The position numbers and the translations under genes were made by a program. Positions 46,686 to 55,161 of a DNA stretch of 64,000 bases are shown piece after piece (the stretch's first letter is position 1; every line of letters starts with the position of its first letter). Below the pieces are notes generated by a model. The model searched no databases. It was given only the letters and a program-made list of their open reading frames with translations, and was not told the origin of the DNA. The DNA is from Opitutaceae bacterium (GTDB taxonomy: Bacteria; Verrucomicrobiota; Verrucomicrobiia; Opitutales; Opitutaceae), in contig JANQKV010000020.1 in the NCBI GenBank assembly GCA_028280945.1, forward strand, positions 1-64,000. The letters run 5' to 3'.

Positions 46686-47192
46686 TCAGTGAATTGCGTT
46701 GATGCGGTGGGGAACGGGTTTGCGGCGCACCATCAGGTCAACGGAGTCCCCGATTTGTTTGCCCATTACCGTCCGGCCCAGCGGCGATGCCGGGGTAACC
46801 GTGATGTAGGTTTTGCCGTCAAACTCGAATTCGGTTCCGCCCGCGCCGGGCCCCACAAACCCTCTCAAGACACCTTGGGCTTGGTCGATTTCGAAAACAC
46901 TTCCGAGATCGACGCGTTGGGTTGGCGTGGTTGACACGGTCTGCCACATCGCCATGGCCTCCCGGAGCTCATTAGCTTGGCGGGCCTGGCCTTCCGCCAG
47001 ATAGGCAGCCTCCTGGCCGCGGGTATCCCATTTGCTTTCCGCCCGGCTCTCCTCGCTGATCGCCTCGTCCCGGGCCAAATGAGCGGCCCGGGTGAGAAGA
47101 TCCAACTCTTCCGCCAGCTTGGCCAGCAGCGCCTCAAGGAGTTTGGCTTTGTCCGTCACGCGTGCGCTTATGCACGCAGAAGAGGCTCTCAT
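46686..47192 (-). CDS. GreA/GreB-like transcription factor
   Basis: The 168 residues consist of an N-terminal helical pair (about 12-85), consistent with the coiled coil that enters the RNA-polymerase secondary channel. A C-terminal FKBP-like Gre domain follows, with DLGSVFEIDQAQG, then TVTPASPLGRTVMGKQIGDSVDL, the latter the Gre family's best-conserved block. The tip lacks an obvious DE acidic pair, so transcript-cleavage activity is uncertain and it may be a Rnk/Gfh-like modulator. It lies 19 bases after the receiver gene, likely one transcript. Confidence 0.78.
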   Translation of the reverse strand: MRASSACISARVTDKAKLLEALLAKLAEELDLLTRAAHLARDEAISEESRAESKWDTRGQEAAYLAEGQARQANELREAMAMWQTVSTTPTQRVDLGSVFEIDQAQGVLRGFVGPGAGGTEFEFDGKTYITVTPASPLGRTVMGKQIGDSVDLMVRRKPVPHRINAIH

Positions 47193-47211
47193 TCAAGCCG
47201 GCGAGGCCGTT

Positions 47212-47598
47212 TCAAGAAACGAACTGCGGTGGCAACAAACCCTTCACGCGTGTGGCCAGCTCCTTGGGGCTGAAAGGTTTTTTCACAAAATCGATGGCCC
47301 CGAGCTCCAGACCAAGGTGTTGCGAATCAGGTTCGCTCCAGGCCGAAATGATCACAATGGGAAGGGCGGCCGTCTCGGCGCGGCGCCGAAGTATCTCACA
47401 GATGGCGAATCCATCGATATCAGGCAGCATGAGGTCCAGCAACAGCAGGTCGGGGCGCCGTTGTTCGATCATTTCCAGCGCAGTGTGCCCATCGCTGGCG
47501 GTAGCGACTTCGTAGCTTTCCCGCCGCAAGACAAAGGCGATCAGTTCCGTTACATCTATCTCGTCGTCAACACTGAGGATGTAGGGGGCGGGGTTCAC
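47212..47598 (-). CDS. Single-domain response regulator
   Basis: A receiver domain of 128 residues if started at GTG 47598: ILSVDDEIDV acidic pair, phospho-acceptor Asp55 (LLLLDLMLPDIDG), VIISAW switch residue and FVKKPFSP lysine. The frame extends to a TTG at 47688, adding 30 residues without receiver character; GTG is preferred because it sits just before the domain, but the start is uncertain. No output domain is seen. It shares a transcript with the GreA-like gene and is divergent from the ParA operon. Confidence 0.85.
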   Translation of the reverse strand: MNPAPYILSVDDEIDVTELIAFVLRRESYEVATASDGHTALEMIEQRRPDLLLLDLMLPDIDGFAICEILRRRAETAALPIVIISAWSEPDSQHLGLELGAIDFVKKPFSPKELATRVKGLLPPQFVS

Positions 47599-47803
47599 AG
47601 TTCCATCAACATTCGCCGATCGGATGTCGATGTCGTGCCGGGGAAGTGACCTTTTGGTGCCAAATCCCCCAATTTCATGTGGTTGCAAATATTTGGTTAA
47701 ACCGATCGTACCTGCTTTTTAACTGGCGAACCCTGGGGGGCTTTCTATGGTGAGCCGATTATTCACCACTAGGAGATTTCCCCTAGCTCGGGGGTTACAT
47801 GCC

Positions 47804-48706
47804 ATGGCCCGCAAGATAGCTTTCATCAATTACAAGGGTGGCGTTGGAAAGACGTCCTTGCTCGTAAATATCGCCTCCAGTTTGGCCCAGATGGGACATA
47901 GGGTGCTCATCTGCGATTTCGACACCCAATCGAATGCCTCGATCTGGCTGCTCAAGCTCGACCGGTGGAACAAAATCAACTCCGCGGGCGATGGCATGAT
48001 CTACTCGATCTTCAACCCGGGCGACGTGACGGTGAAGGACATCCTGCTCAAGGATGTGGTGCTGAGCAAGGCGGGCGAAGCTCTGCTGCCGGGGTTGGAC
48101 CTGGTGCCCACCACGTTTAATCTCGTCGATTTGGAAAACGAATACACGGGGGATCCGGCCCGCCCGCATTACGTGATTTTCCGGGACCAGTTGGCGGAGG
48201 TGGAGGACAACTACGACTACATCCTCTTCGATTGCCCGCCAAATATCCTGCGGGCTTCGCAATGTGGCATTTTCAGTGCCAACGAGATTTACGTTCCCGC
48301 CAACCCGGACGCCCTGAGCTTGATTGGATTCACCTTGTTGGTCGAAAAGCTCGGCAAATTCCACCAGCTCAGCGCCAGCTTCCGCAACGCCGCACAAGGC
48401 GTGGCGGCGCGCGTGCAGGGCATCATTTTCAACTCCATCAAGAGCGGCGTGGATATCGATGTGCCGCGAATGCGGATGCAGCTTCGGTTGAATCAATTCC
48501 GGAGCGCCAAACGCGCTGCGCCGGCGGCGAAGCTTTTCCAGCAGATCGTCCGCGACGCCATGGTGGTCCGTCGTGCCGTCACATTGGGACTGCCCGTCAA
48601 CCTGGTCAAAGCCTCCACCGCGGGCACGGAAGAGGAAACGGTGGTGGACGACTACCGCAAGGTTGCCATGGAGCTGGTCCGTCACGGTGATCGCGTGAAC
48701 GATTAA
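47804..48706 (+). CDS. ParA/MinD-family ATPase
   Basis: The 300 residues carry the deviant Walker A KGGVGKTSLL (11-20, signature Lys11), switch I region CDFDTQSNAS and Walker B YILFDCPPN. These are hallmarks of ATP-dimerising positioning ATPases that segregate plasmids or chromosomes, or place large complexes. There is no N-terminal helix-turn-helix and no MinD-type C-terminal amphipathic helix. ATG 47804 is chosen because the frame upstream lacks family sequence. It leads a three-gene operon (gaps of 15 and 9 bases) in which no ParB-like protein is found. Confidence 0.92.
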   Translation: MARKIAFINYKGGVGKTSLLVNIASSLAQMGHRVLICDFDTQSNASIWLLKLDRWNKINSAGDGMIYSIFNPGDVTVKDILLKDVVLSKAGEALLPGLDLVPTTFNLVDLENEYTGDPARPHYVIFRDQLAEVEDNYDYILFDCPPNILRASQCGIFSANEIYVPANPDALSLIGFTLLVEKLGKFHQLSASFRNAAQGVAARVQGIIFNSIKSGVDIDVPRMRMQLRLNQFRSAKRAAPAAKLFQQIVRDAMVVRRAVTLGLPVNLVKASTAGTEEETVVDDYRKVAMELVRHGDRVND

Positions 48707-48721
48707 CCCCTCCCTCCCATC

Positions 48722-49600
48722 ATGTCCGATACCGAACTTGCCAATCAGTGGGACTCCGTCAGGACGTCCTTTTCGACTTCCATCATGGTCGATACCGCGC
48801 TCTCGAGTCTGGCCGAAAACCTGGATGGACCGGAATGGCCGGGAGCTGGGAAAAAAGACACCCCGGCTGACTACATCGATCTGCCGTTCGCCGATGCGGT
48901 GGAATTGCTCAAGGGCCGGGGTTATCCTGACACCGCGATGGAGCAGTTGATTGAGATTTTGCGCGAAACGTCAGCTTTCGATGATCCGTTTGGTGACATG
49001 GTCGAACACAGCGCGGCGGCAGCGGAGGCGGAGAATCCCGTTCTCGATAATCTCAGGAAACTTGGGATTCCCGCGGACTTCCCGATCGCCCTCAGCAATC
49101 TCTCGAAAGATGCCAAGGAGTTCTGCGAGTTGGAAAAACTGTCCACCCTGGCCGAATTCGCTGTCTTCGCCCAAGGCATGTCGCAGAACGTGATTGTTGG
49201 CGGAGATTTCAAGACGCTCCTGAACGCACTTTCCCACATCGACGAGCAAGCCATTGCCCAATTCCTGCCTTTTCGCCCGGGGATGAAGGGACTGCACCTG
49301 GTCGAGGGCATCGGTGGCATTGCCCGCAGTTTGCGCTCAATTGAGCAAGACAAGCTGAAGTCGGGTGGGGAGCCGAGCATCGAAACCGCCGCCGCCGTGG
49401 GTAAGTTGGCCAAGCACTTTTCGGACGATCTGGAGGCAATCAAGTCGCGGGTCGCAGCCGGAGGCGAACCCTCTCGTGAAGTGATGGTCCTGCAGAATCC
49501 GACCATCGAACCGATCGTCGAGCGCCTTTTGGCAGAGCACCTGCCCCAGCGCCCCCCAGCTAAGAAAACCGGTTGGCTCGGGCGCCTGTTTGGGCGATAA
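48722..49600 (+). CDS. Unknown helical protein, partner of ParA-like ATPase
   Basis: I do not recognise this 292-residue protein. It looks mostly alpha-helical, with an acidic N-terminal region (1-60). The central core, LSTLAEFAVFAQGMSQNVIV, then ALSHIDEQAIAQFLPFRPGMKGLHLVEG, looks conserved. A helical C-terminal half ends in KKTGWLGRLFGR, a short basic-aromatic tail that could bind membrane or another protein. No ParB CTPase motif (GERRxRA) or helix-turn-helix is visible. Its place directly after the ATPase suggests a cargo, adaptor or regulator role. Confidence 0.75.
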   Translation: MSDTELANQWDSVRTSFSTSIMVDTALSSLAENLDGPEWPGAGKKDTPADYIDLPFADAVELLKGRGYPDTAMEQLIEILRETSAFDDPFGDMVEHSAAAAEAENPVLDNLRKLGIPADFPIALSNLSKDAKEFCELEKLSTLAEFAVFAQGMSQNVIVGGDFKTLLNALSHIDEQAIAQFLPFRPGMKGLHLVEGIGGIARSLRSIEQDKLKSGGEPSIETAAAVGKLAKHFSDDLEAIKSRVAAGGEPSREVMVLQNPTIEPIVERLLAEHLPQRPPAKKTGWLGRLFGR

Positions 49601-49609
49601 TACTCCGTT

Positions 49610-50311
49610 ATGGGTGAACCTTTGCCGCCGCCGCCCGGATATTCGGGCAAAATGAAATTTCCCGGTCGACCGACGGGAAAGACGCTGAGTCTGCGCCGGC
49701 GCACCCGATCGCCCCTGCAACAGTCGACCGAGGTGGCGGAAACGCGGGAAAAGATCAAATCGATCGTCGCCGCCACCCGAGCTCCCTGGGGTGAGTCGGA
49801 AACGACCATTACCTCGGACAAAGCGGTGGAGCTGGAGAAATCCCTGCGGGAGCTGGAAGCTCGGTTGGAGGAAAGGGAACGCGCCTGCGAGGACTTGGAA
49901 GTCAGATTTGCCGATAAAGAACGGGAACTGGCCGAGGCCGAGGCACTGCTCGCGGCCCGCGAGCGGGTTTTGGAAGCGACCCGGAACGCCACTCCGTCAC
50001 GCGAAACCTTCTCCACGGAGGAGAAAGAGGCTTTGGAGAAGCTCAAAGAGGAGCTCGAGCGTCAGGAGGAATCCATCAAGGAGCAACGAGCGGGTATCAA
50101 AGAGCGCGAGGTCTTCCTGGAGGAGAGTGAAATGAAACTTTTCGAAAAGGTGCAGGAACAGCAGGAAAAGGAAACAGAACTGGAGCAAAAGGCGGAGGAC
50201 CTGGGGCTGAGGGAAAAACGATTGAGGGAAAAAGAGGCGCAGTTCGATCCGGCCCTTGCGGCTGAAATTGAGGAAGAAAAGTCGAAGGAATACGACGAAT
50301 TCACCCAATGA
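49610..50311 (+). CDS. Coiled-coil protein of the ParA-like operon
   Basis: Function unknown. The 233 residues have a Pro/Gly- and Arg-rich N-terminus (1-50: PLPPPPGYSGKMKFPGRP, then SLRRRTRS), which is basic and disordered in appearance. An almost continuous charged coiled coil follows at about 70-225 (SLRELEARLEERERACEDLE and similar heptads). Basic N-termini of this kind in ParA partners often stimulate the ATPase, so it may be the activator; that is inference. It is the last gene of the operon. Confidence 0.75.
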   Translation: MGEPLPPPPGYSGKMKFPGRPTGKTLSLRRRTRSPLQQSTEVAETREKIKSIVAATRAPWGESETTITSDKAVELEKSLRELEARLEERERACEDLEVRFADKERELAEAEALLAARERVLEATRNATPSRETFSTEEKEALEKLKEELERQEESIKEQRAGIKEREVFLEESEMKLFEKVQEQQEKETELEQKAEDLGLREKRLREKEAQFDPALAAEIEEEKSKEYDEFTQ

Positions 50312-50419
50312 TCCCATGTTCCCAGGGGATCGCAGCCCGCACCTTGGCAAAGAAAGGGCTGGCCTTGTGGAAATTCACGGCAACTTTAGCCCCGATCCGT
50401 GTCTCTTAAGAACGTGTCC

Positions 50420-51712
50420 ATGACCGCAATTCGTTTTCCCCGTCTTTTCTCAATTCTCGCCACCACCTTTTTGGTGACCCCGGTTTGGGCTCAGGAGGCA
50501 CCTGAAGAACCTGATGCGGCGGCCAAAGCAGCCGTTGAGGCCCAGGGATTTCGTTTGCCGCCTCAGCTTCGGCAAATCGCCTACCGCGATGCCAATCCGT
50601 GGGTTCTGCACACCAACGTCCGGGTGGGGGAAGGTGATTCCAATGTGACCTTTGGTGGTTTGGGGGCGATTCCTTTCCGCAACGACGTTCCGGGGGCGGA
50701 TCAGGTGGATGCGCCGTTGCGCGTCTATGATGATGGCGCGGTGGGGCTTGATGAGCCCCGCGCTGATGAACTCGACGCGGATGGCAACCAAACTTCGACT
50801 CCGGGCGGGACCTACGATGTGTTCGATGACGACGGCAATCTGCTGGGAACATTCGTGTCCTACACCCCGGGCCTGACCCGAAACTGGGCCTACCAAAACG
50901 AAGAGCAGGCGGGCGACGGCACGATCTCCCTCAACCAGTTTTCGACGCAGTCGACCGGTGCCGCATTTCAACGTGAAGCCGAAAGCAGCGGCATAGGATT
51001 TGAAATGGCCGTATCCCGGCGGATCATGAAGCTCGGTCGCAAGGCGGAGTTGAACTTCTCGGCTGCAGTCGGGCTTTCGGATTTCAGTGCTTCCACCAGC
51101 TCGACCATCACAGCCGACCTGGTGCAACTGACGGATGTGTACCAGATTTCTGGTGACATTCCGGACGCCCCGTTCCAGGGGCCCTCGATTGTCGACCTGA
51201 CGATCAATGGCCCGGATGGCAACCCCGTGGCCATCGGTGATCTCGAAACCACCGTGCCGCTGCAACAGATTACCCCGGACCGGCGCTTCACGACCGTACC
51301 GGACGGAGCCACGGTGCTGGGGTCGTGGGCCATAGACGGTGCTTACTACTCTTTCCGGCTGGGCCCCGAAGTTCGAGGACATGTGACGGAACGCATTGCT
51401 TTTTCCGCCGGCGCGGGACTGCTCGGTGCGGTGATCGGCAGCGACTTCTCGGTTAGCGAGGCACTGGTCTTGGAGGACTATCTCACATCCGGCACGGTGG
51501 GGATCCAGGCCACGGATTCCATGACGGAGCTGGTGCTCGGCTATTACGCCGAAGCTTCCATTGAGTATTGGCTTACCCAGCGCACCGGTCTGTTCCTCGG
51601 TGCGGTGCTCGAGTCGATCGATGATTTCAACCAACAGTTTGGCGGGCGGACCGCCTCCGTCATGTTGGGTGAGGCACTGGTCGTGCGATTTGGCATCGTG
51701 CACCGGTTCTGA
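50420..51712 (+). CDS. Outer-membrane beta-barrel-like protein
   Basis: The 430 residues begin with a signal peptide (FPRLFSILATTFLVTPVWAQ) and end with an aromatic residue in FGIVHRF, as expected for a BAM-assembled barrel. The C-terminal 200 residues show alternating amphipathic strands (YYSFRLGPEVRGHVTERIAFSAGAGLLGAVIG, LVLGYYAEASIEYWL). The N-terminal half contains Gly/Asp-rich loops, for example TPGGTYDVFDDDGNLLGTF. No specific family is recognised. ATG 50420 is used rather than a GTG 21 bases upstream. It is separated from the coiled-coil gene by 108 bases, so it may have its own promoter. Confidence 0.72.
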   Translation: MTAIRFPRLFSILATTFLVTPVWAQEAPEEPDAAAKAAVEAQGFRLPPQLRQIAYRDANPWVLHTNVRVGEGDSNVTFGGLGAIPFRNDVPGADQVDAPLRVYDDGAVGLDEPRADELDADGNQTSTPGGTYDVFDDDGNLLGTFVSYTPGLTRNWAYQNEEQAGDGTISLNQFSTQSTGAAFQREAESSGIGFEMAVSRRIMKLGRKAELNFSAAVGLSDFSASTSSTITADLVQLTDVYQISGDIPDAPFQGPSIVDLTINGPDGNPVAIGDLETTVPLQQITPDRRFTTVPDGATVLGSWAIDGAYYSFRLGPEVRGHVTERIAFSAGAGLLGAVIGSDFSVSEALVLEDYLTSGTVGIQATDSMTELVLGYYAEASIEYWLTQRTGLFLGAVLESIDDFNQQFGGRTASVMLGEALVVRFGIVHRF

Positions 51713-51739
51713 TCCTGCCACTCACGGAATCAGGCGGTC

Positions 51740-53476
51740 TCAGTCGGAGTTGGTCAAATCGGCCAACACATTTTCGACACTGCGAAGTTGCGCGAGCGGC
51801 CAGAGGCGGTTCAAACGGGTGATCACCTGCTGAATCAACCCGTCAGGACAACTCGCTCCACCGGTGAGCAGGATGCGTTTGGGCGAAACATCGTTGGGCC
51901 ACAAGCGTCTTACCTCGGTAGTGCCACCTCGCTTGGGGTCGTGGGCCGGGAATACAAAATGCTGGCTTTCGTCCCGCGAGAGAATGTCTCGTTCGCTCTG
52001 AATAAAGAAGGCCTGCTCCGCCAGTTTCTCGGCGCATAGACGATAGAGCTGGTAGGTGTTGGAAGAGTTTTTTCCGCCGATGACAAACGCGGCGTCCAGC
52101 GGACTGGCGAGGGCGCGGCCCAAGGCATCCTGGTTGACCTGGGTGGCATAACAAAGGGTGTCGCGGCGGCCGCCACCCCCCACTCGTTCGGCGCCGGATT
52201 CCCCGTACTTTTCCACAAACGCGTTTCGCAACCGATCGGTAATCGCGAGAGTTTCGTTCATCAGCAGGGTCGTTTGGTTGACCACGGCGACCCTTTGCAG
52301 ATCGCGTTCCACATCAAAGTCCGGGGTGTGCTTGCCTTCGAAATCAGAAAAGAACCGCCGCCGTTCAATCGAGTTGCTGCTGGTGATGACTCGGGCCAGT
52401 TTTTCGCCTTCGGCCAGATTACGGACAATGACCGCAGGGGCATAACGGCGGGTGTTTGAGTAGGTCGCCTTGGTCTCTTCATGCTCGGCTTTGCCGTGGA
52501 TGATAACGGTGTAGCCCTCGCGGCCATAACTCCGCGCCGCCTTCCAGACCTTTTCCACCAGCATGCAGGTGGCATCATGAGCGAACACCTCAATGCCCTT
52601 TCGAACGAGGCGGGCCTTGTCCTCATTGGTCGCGCCGAACGCGGGGATGATCACAATGTCATCCGAGGTAAGCGTGTCCCAAATGAGCACCTCATGGGTC
52701 GCGCCGGTCGCCGGTCGACCCTCAATCGTAAAGGGCACGCCTTTGTCCGATTGCAGATAACGCAGTCCGCGTCGCCACAGGTCTTCGTTCACGAAGGGGT
52801 TGTGGATCAATTCGGAGAGCATAAACACCCGGCGGCCAGGATTGGCCGCGAGCGTCTCATACGCGCGTTCGATCGCATTCTTCACCCCCAGGCAAAACCC
52901 GAAGTGACTGGGAATGATGTATTCTACTGAACCAAAATCCAAGGTGACGGGATCGGTGGCACTTCGTTCGTTGCGCCGAGCCAGGGCTTTGATTGCGGCG
53001 CAAAGCTTCGACTGGTAGAGACCGCTTGAGACCTGATCGTTTGCGTAGATGGCTGGGTTTCGTTCCTTCTCCGGCCGAAACTTGTAGATGAAATCGTTTT
53101 CGCCCAGATGCAGGTAAGGGATCTGGACAATCTCGCTTCCGATGGCCTCAAGCACTGCTGACAACCAGGGTGAAACCCGGCGTTCGCCTGACTCGAGTTG
53201 TTCCATGGCGTAGAACCGAATCTCCCGGTCGGATGTCGCAGGGTGCACTTGAACGGCCGAAATCCGGAGCACTCCGTCGTGAGCGGGGTGGGGAGTTTCC
53301 TTCAGTGCTCGCAAAGCGGAATGCTCGGGAAACGCCGAAGTCAGGCGCTCTTGCACCATGGCCTCATCGGCACCCACAAAAGCCAAACCCACCTGGTTGC
53401 CCAGCTGACGAACGGCCAATCGATTGTGTTGATCAAAGGCCAGGATAACCGGTGTAACTGAGGTTGTCACGATCAT
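51740..53476 (-). CDS. ispH: HMBPP reductase IspH with N-terminal extension
   Basis: IspH makes IPP and DMAPP in the last step of the MEP isoprenoid pathway using a [4Fe-4S] cluster. The 578 residues contain cluster cysteines Cys195 (FGFCLGV), Cys304 (DATCMLV) and Cys442 (DTLCYAT), with IHGKAEHEET, VVNQTTLL and GGKNSSNTYQL. This matches the plant/cyanobacterial branch rather than the short E. coli form. Residues 1-185 are an extra domain I do not recognise (SAVQVHPATSDREIRFYAMEQ, ENDFIYKFRPEKERNP). Start ATG 53476 leaves 14 bases after the DUF5069 gene; a TTG at 53494 is possible. Confidence 0.9.
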   Translation of the reverse strand: MIVTTSVTPVILAFDQHNRLAVRQLGNQVGLAFVGADEAMVQERLTSAFPEHSALRALKETPHPAHDGVLRISAVQVHPATSDREIRFYAMEQLESGERRVSPWLSAVLEAIGSEIVQIPYLHLGENDFIYKFRPEKERNPAIYANDQVSSGLYQSKLCAAIKALARRNERSATDPVTLDFGSVEYIIPSHFGFCLGVKNAIERAYETLAANPGRRVFMLSELIHNPFVNEDLWRRGLRYLQSDKGVPFTIEGRPATGATHEVLIWDTLTSDDIVIIPAFGATNEDKARLVRKGIEVFAHDATCMLVEKVWKAARSYGREGYTVIIHGKAEHEETKATYSNTRRYAPAVIVRNLAEGEKLARVITSSNSIERRRFFSDFEGKHTPDFDVERDLQRVAVVNQTTLLMNETLAITDRLRNAFVEKYGESGAERVGGGGRRDTLCYATQVNQDALGRALASPLDAAFVIGGKNSSNTYQLYRLCAEKLAEQAFFIQSERDILSRDESQHFVFPAHDPKRGGTTEVRRLWPNDVSPKRILLTGGASCPDGLIQQVITRLNRLWPLAQLRSVENVLADLTNSD

Positions 53477-53490
53477 GGCGGATTGGGCGG

Positions 53491-53943
53491 TCAACCGCGA
53501 CCGCCGAAGGACACGAAGTCGTCGAGTTCAAGCCGATCGAAGGTTGTCACAATATCCATGCGGTCCGGCGCCAACTGCGTAATTTGCTCGGAGAAATTGG
53601 CGTGTCGACCCGCGTCGCCGGGCGCGACTCCTTGCAGCCACTCCGACCAGGCCTGGATCTCATGGGGTGAGCGCGATGGACTCATCGACTCGTGTATCCA
53701 CGCGAGCATTTCAGAATCCGATTTGCCGGTCTTCACGGCCTCGAGCAGATCGTCGGAAGAAATGCCCACAAATCCCAACAAACGAAGATCCAGCGGGCAG
53801 GGGTAGATGTAATCCCCCTGCTTGCCCGCGGCAAACGCCCGGGCTTTATCCAGCAGTCTCGGCAGGTGTACAAACCCGCCCAGCCGCGTTCTCGGACTGC
53901 GGGGAGGATGAGCGGTCAGGTCGGGTTCACGGTAGCTGATCAT
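53491..53943 (-). CDS. DUF5069 domain protein
   Basis: The 150 residues match DUF5069: DLTAHPPRSPRTRLGGFVHLPRLLDKARA, then YPCPLDLRLLGFVGIS and a helical SEMLAWIHES segment. The family is small, cytosolic and of unknown function, frequent in verrucomicrobia and planctomycetes. It lies just upstream of ispH on the same strand, likely cotranscribed. Confidence 0.85.
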   Translation of the reverse strand: MISYREPDLTAHPPRSPRTRLGGFVHLPRLLDKARAFAAGKQGDYIYPCPLDLRLLGFVGISSDDLLEAVKTGKSDSEMLAWIHESMSPSRSPHEIQAWSEWLQGVAPGDAGRHANFSEQITQLAPDRMDIVTTFDRLELDDFVSFGGRG

Positions 53944-53960
53944 GAGTGACTAGCGTCTTC

Positions 53961-53977
53961 CGAGGCATGTTGCCTCG
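53961..53977. repeat. Perfect 7-bp hairpin in the alkC-DUF5069 gap
   Basis: CGAGGCA-TGT-TGCCTCG forms a stem-loop 17 bases upstream of the DUF5069 start. No T-run follows on either strand, so it is more likely an operator or mRNA-processing structure than an intrinsic terminator. Confidence 0.4.
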
Positions 53978-54045
53978 TCAACTCCGTCATCCGTCGCGCC
54001 GGCACTTCACGGGAACGCATAATCCCCCCGGTGGTGGCTGCCGGT

Positions 54046-55152
54046 TTAGTTTGACAGGTCGAAACCTGCCTCGGCGACCCGCTGGCCGTTGACCTGTATT
54101 TCCACCTTGTGATGCCCCGCGTAGTGCTTGCGCGTGCTGAAGTCTTTGATCGTTTGCCGTTTGGCGAGCGACAAGCTCTCGCGGCCGGCGAGAGACACGC
54201 GTTTCCATTTAAAGACTTTGGGCTGCGTGCGTCCCGAGGCTTTCACGTAGTGAACGATGTAGTCGATCATGAGATCCTGAGTGGCCTTAGAGGATGACTT
54301 CAACTGAAGCTCAAGCTGGATGGTGTCACCGAATAGGATGTGAGCCGGTGAGACCGAGAAGCTGATCTCAGCAAGTTCGGCGGGTTTGCCCACTCCCATC
54401 AGGTCCAAAGCCCGTGGGTTGCCTTGTTTGATCAGGGTGCGCAGGCCTTGTTTCACGATCCAGGAGGTGCGGGGAGAGCTGCGATCCCACCCGGTCACTA
54501 AATCCAATACATACTCGGAGTGATCCTTGGTGATGTCGTTGAGGTGATTGGCGACCGACTTGCGCACATAGATGGCAGGATCGTCGCGCAAGTTGGAGAG
54601 GATTTGCCGCGTGGGGGATGGATCCTTGATCAAAAGATCCAAACGTTTTCCCCATGGGAGCCGAGGCCGCGCCCCTTCACTCGCCAATCGCCGCACGTGC
54701 TCGTTATCGTGTTGTGTCCATTCCTCCATGGCCGAGAGGGTTTGCTCCGGGTAGCGGAGGATGAACTCACGAATCGCGAACTCAGCCGAACCGAACTGAG
54801 TGAGGTGGGCCAAGGCGGGCAGGGAGATTTCAGGGTGGGCCGTGCCAAACTGCCCAACAAAATCCGAATACCAACAACCAATAAGCCCGTTCTCCAGAGG
54901 CTCCGCCATCTCACACAATACCTCCAGTTGGGCGGGGTAGTCGCCTGGCAGGGATGCCTGGGCCGCGCGGGAAGTCTGGCGCAGGCGGTCCATCAATTCC
55001 CTACCTTCAATTCCTTCGATGGTAAGAGCGAGGAACTGTTTCCGGTCAAATTCCGAGACGTGCTCTTCGAACGAGTCCGCGATGGAATGATACAGGTCGG
55101 CATTAAACCACTCCTTGAAGGTTCCGCCGGTGGATTCCGTGTTGTTGGGCAT
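54046..55152 (-). CDS. alkC: AlkC-like DNA alkylation repair glycosylase
   Basis: The 368 residues are HEAT-repeat helices for the first 250 residues (FAIREFILRYPEQTLSAMEEW, HVRRLASEGARPRLPWGKRL, DDPAIYVRKSVANHLNDI, HSEYVLDLVTGWD). A C-terminal Ig-like beta domain follows (about 262-366: DTIQLELQLKSSS, KVFKWKRVSL, HHKVEIQVNGQ). HEAT plus Ig is the plan of AlkC, which excises N3- and N7-alkylated bases without base flipping. The SEGARPRLPWG loop and WDRSSPRTSWIV are typical DNA-facing segments. It lies 9 bases downstream of the TPR gene. Confidence 0.85.
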   Translation of the reverse strand: MPNNTESTGGTFKEWFNADLYHSIADSFEEHVSEFDRKQFLALTIEGIEGRELMDRLRQTSRAAQASLPGDYPAQLEVLCEMAEPLENGLIGCWYSDFVGQFGTAHPEISLPALAHLTQFGSAEFAIREFILRYPEQTLSAMEEWTQHDNEHVRRLASEGARPRLPWGKRLDLLIKDPSPTRQILSNLRDDPAIYVRKSVANHLNDITKDHSEYVLDLVTGWDRSSPRTSWIVKQGLRTLIKQGNPRALDLMGVGKPAELAEISFSVSPAHILFGDTIQLELQLKSSSKATQDLMIDYIVHYVKASGRTQPKVFKWKRVSLAGRESLSLAKRQTIKDFSTRKHYAGHHKVEIQVNGQRVAEAGFDLSN

Positions 55153-55161
55153 GGGTTGAAT

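Noticed and set aside
48722-49600. Reading the 292-residue protein as a ParB
   Set aside because: No GERRxRA CTP-binding motif, no helix-turn-helix and no ParB dimer tail are visible.
50310-50331. GATCCC / GGGATC hairpin after the coiled-coil gene as a terminator
   Set aside because: The stem is only 6 bp with a 10-base loop and no T-run.
50450-51721. A 423-codon frame antisense to the outer-membrane protein gene
   Set aside because: The plus strand has a signal peptide and a barrel-type C-terminus; the antisense protein has neither.
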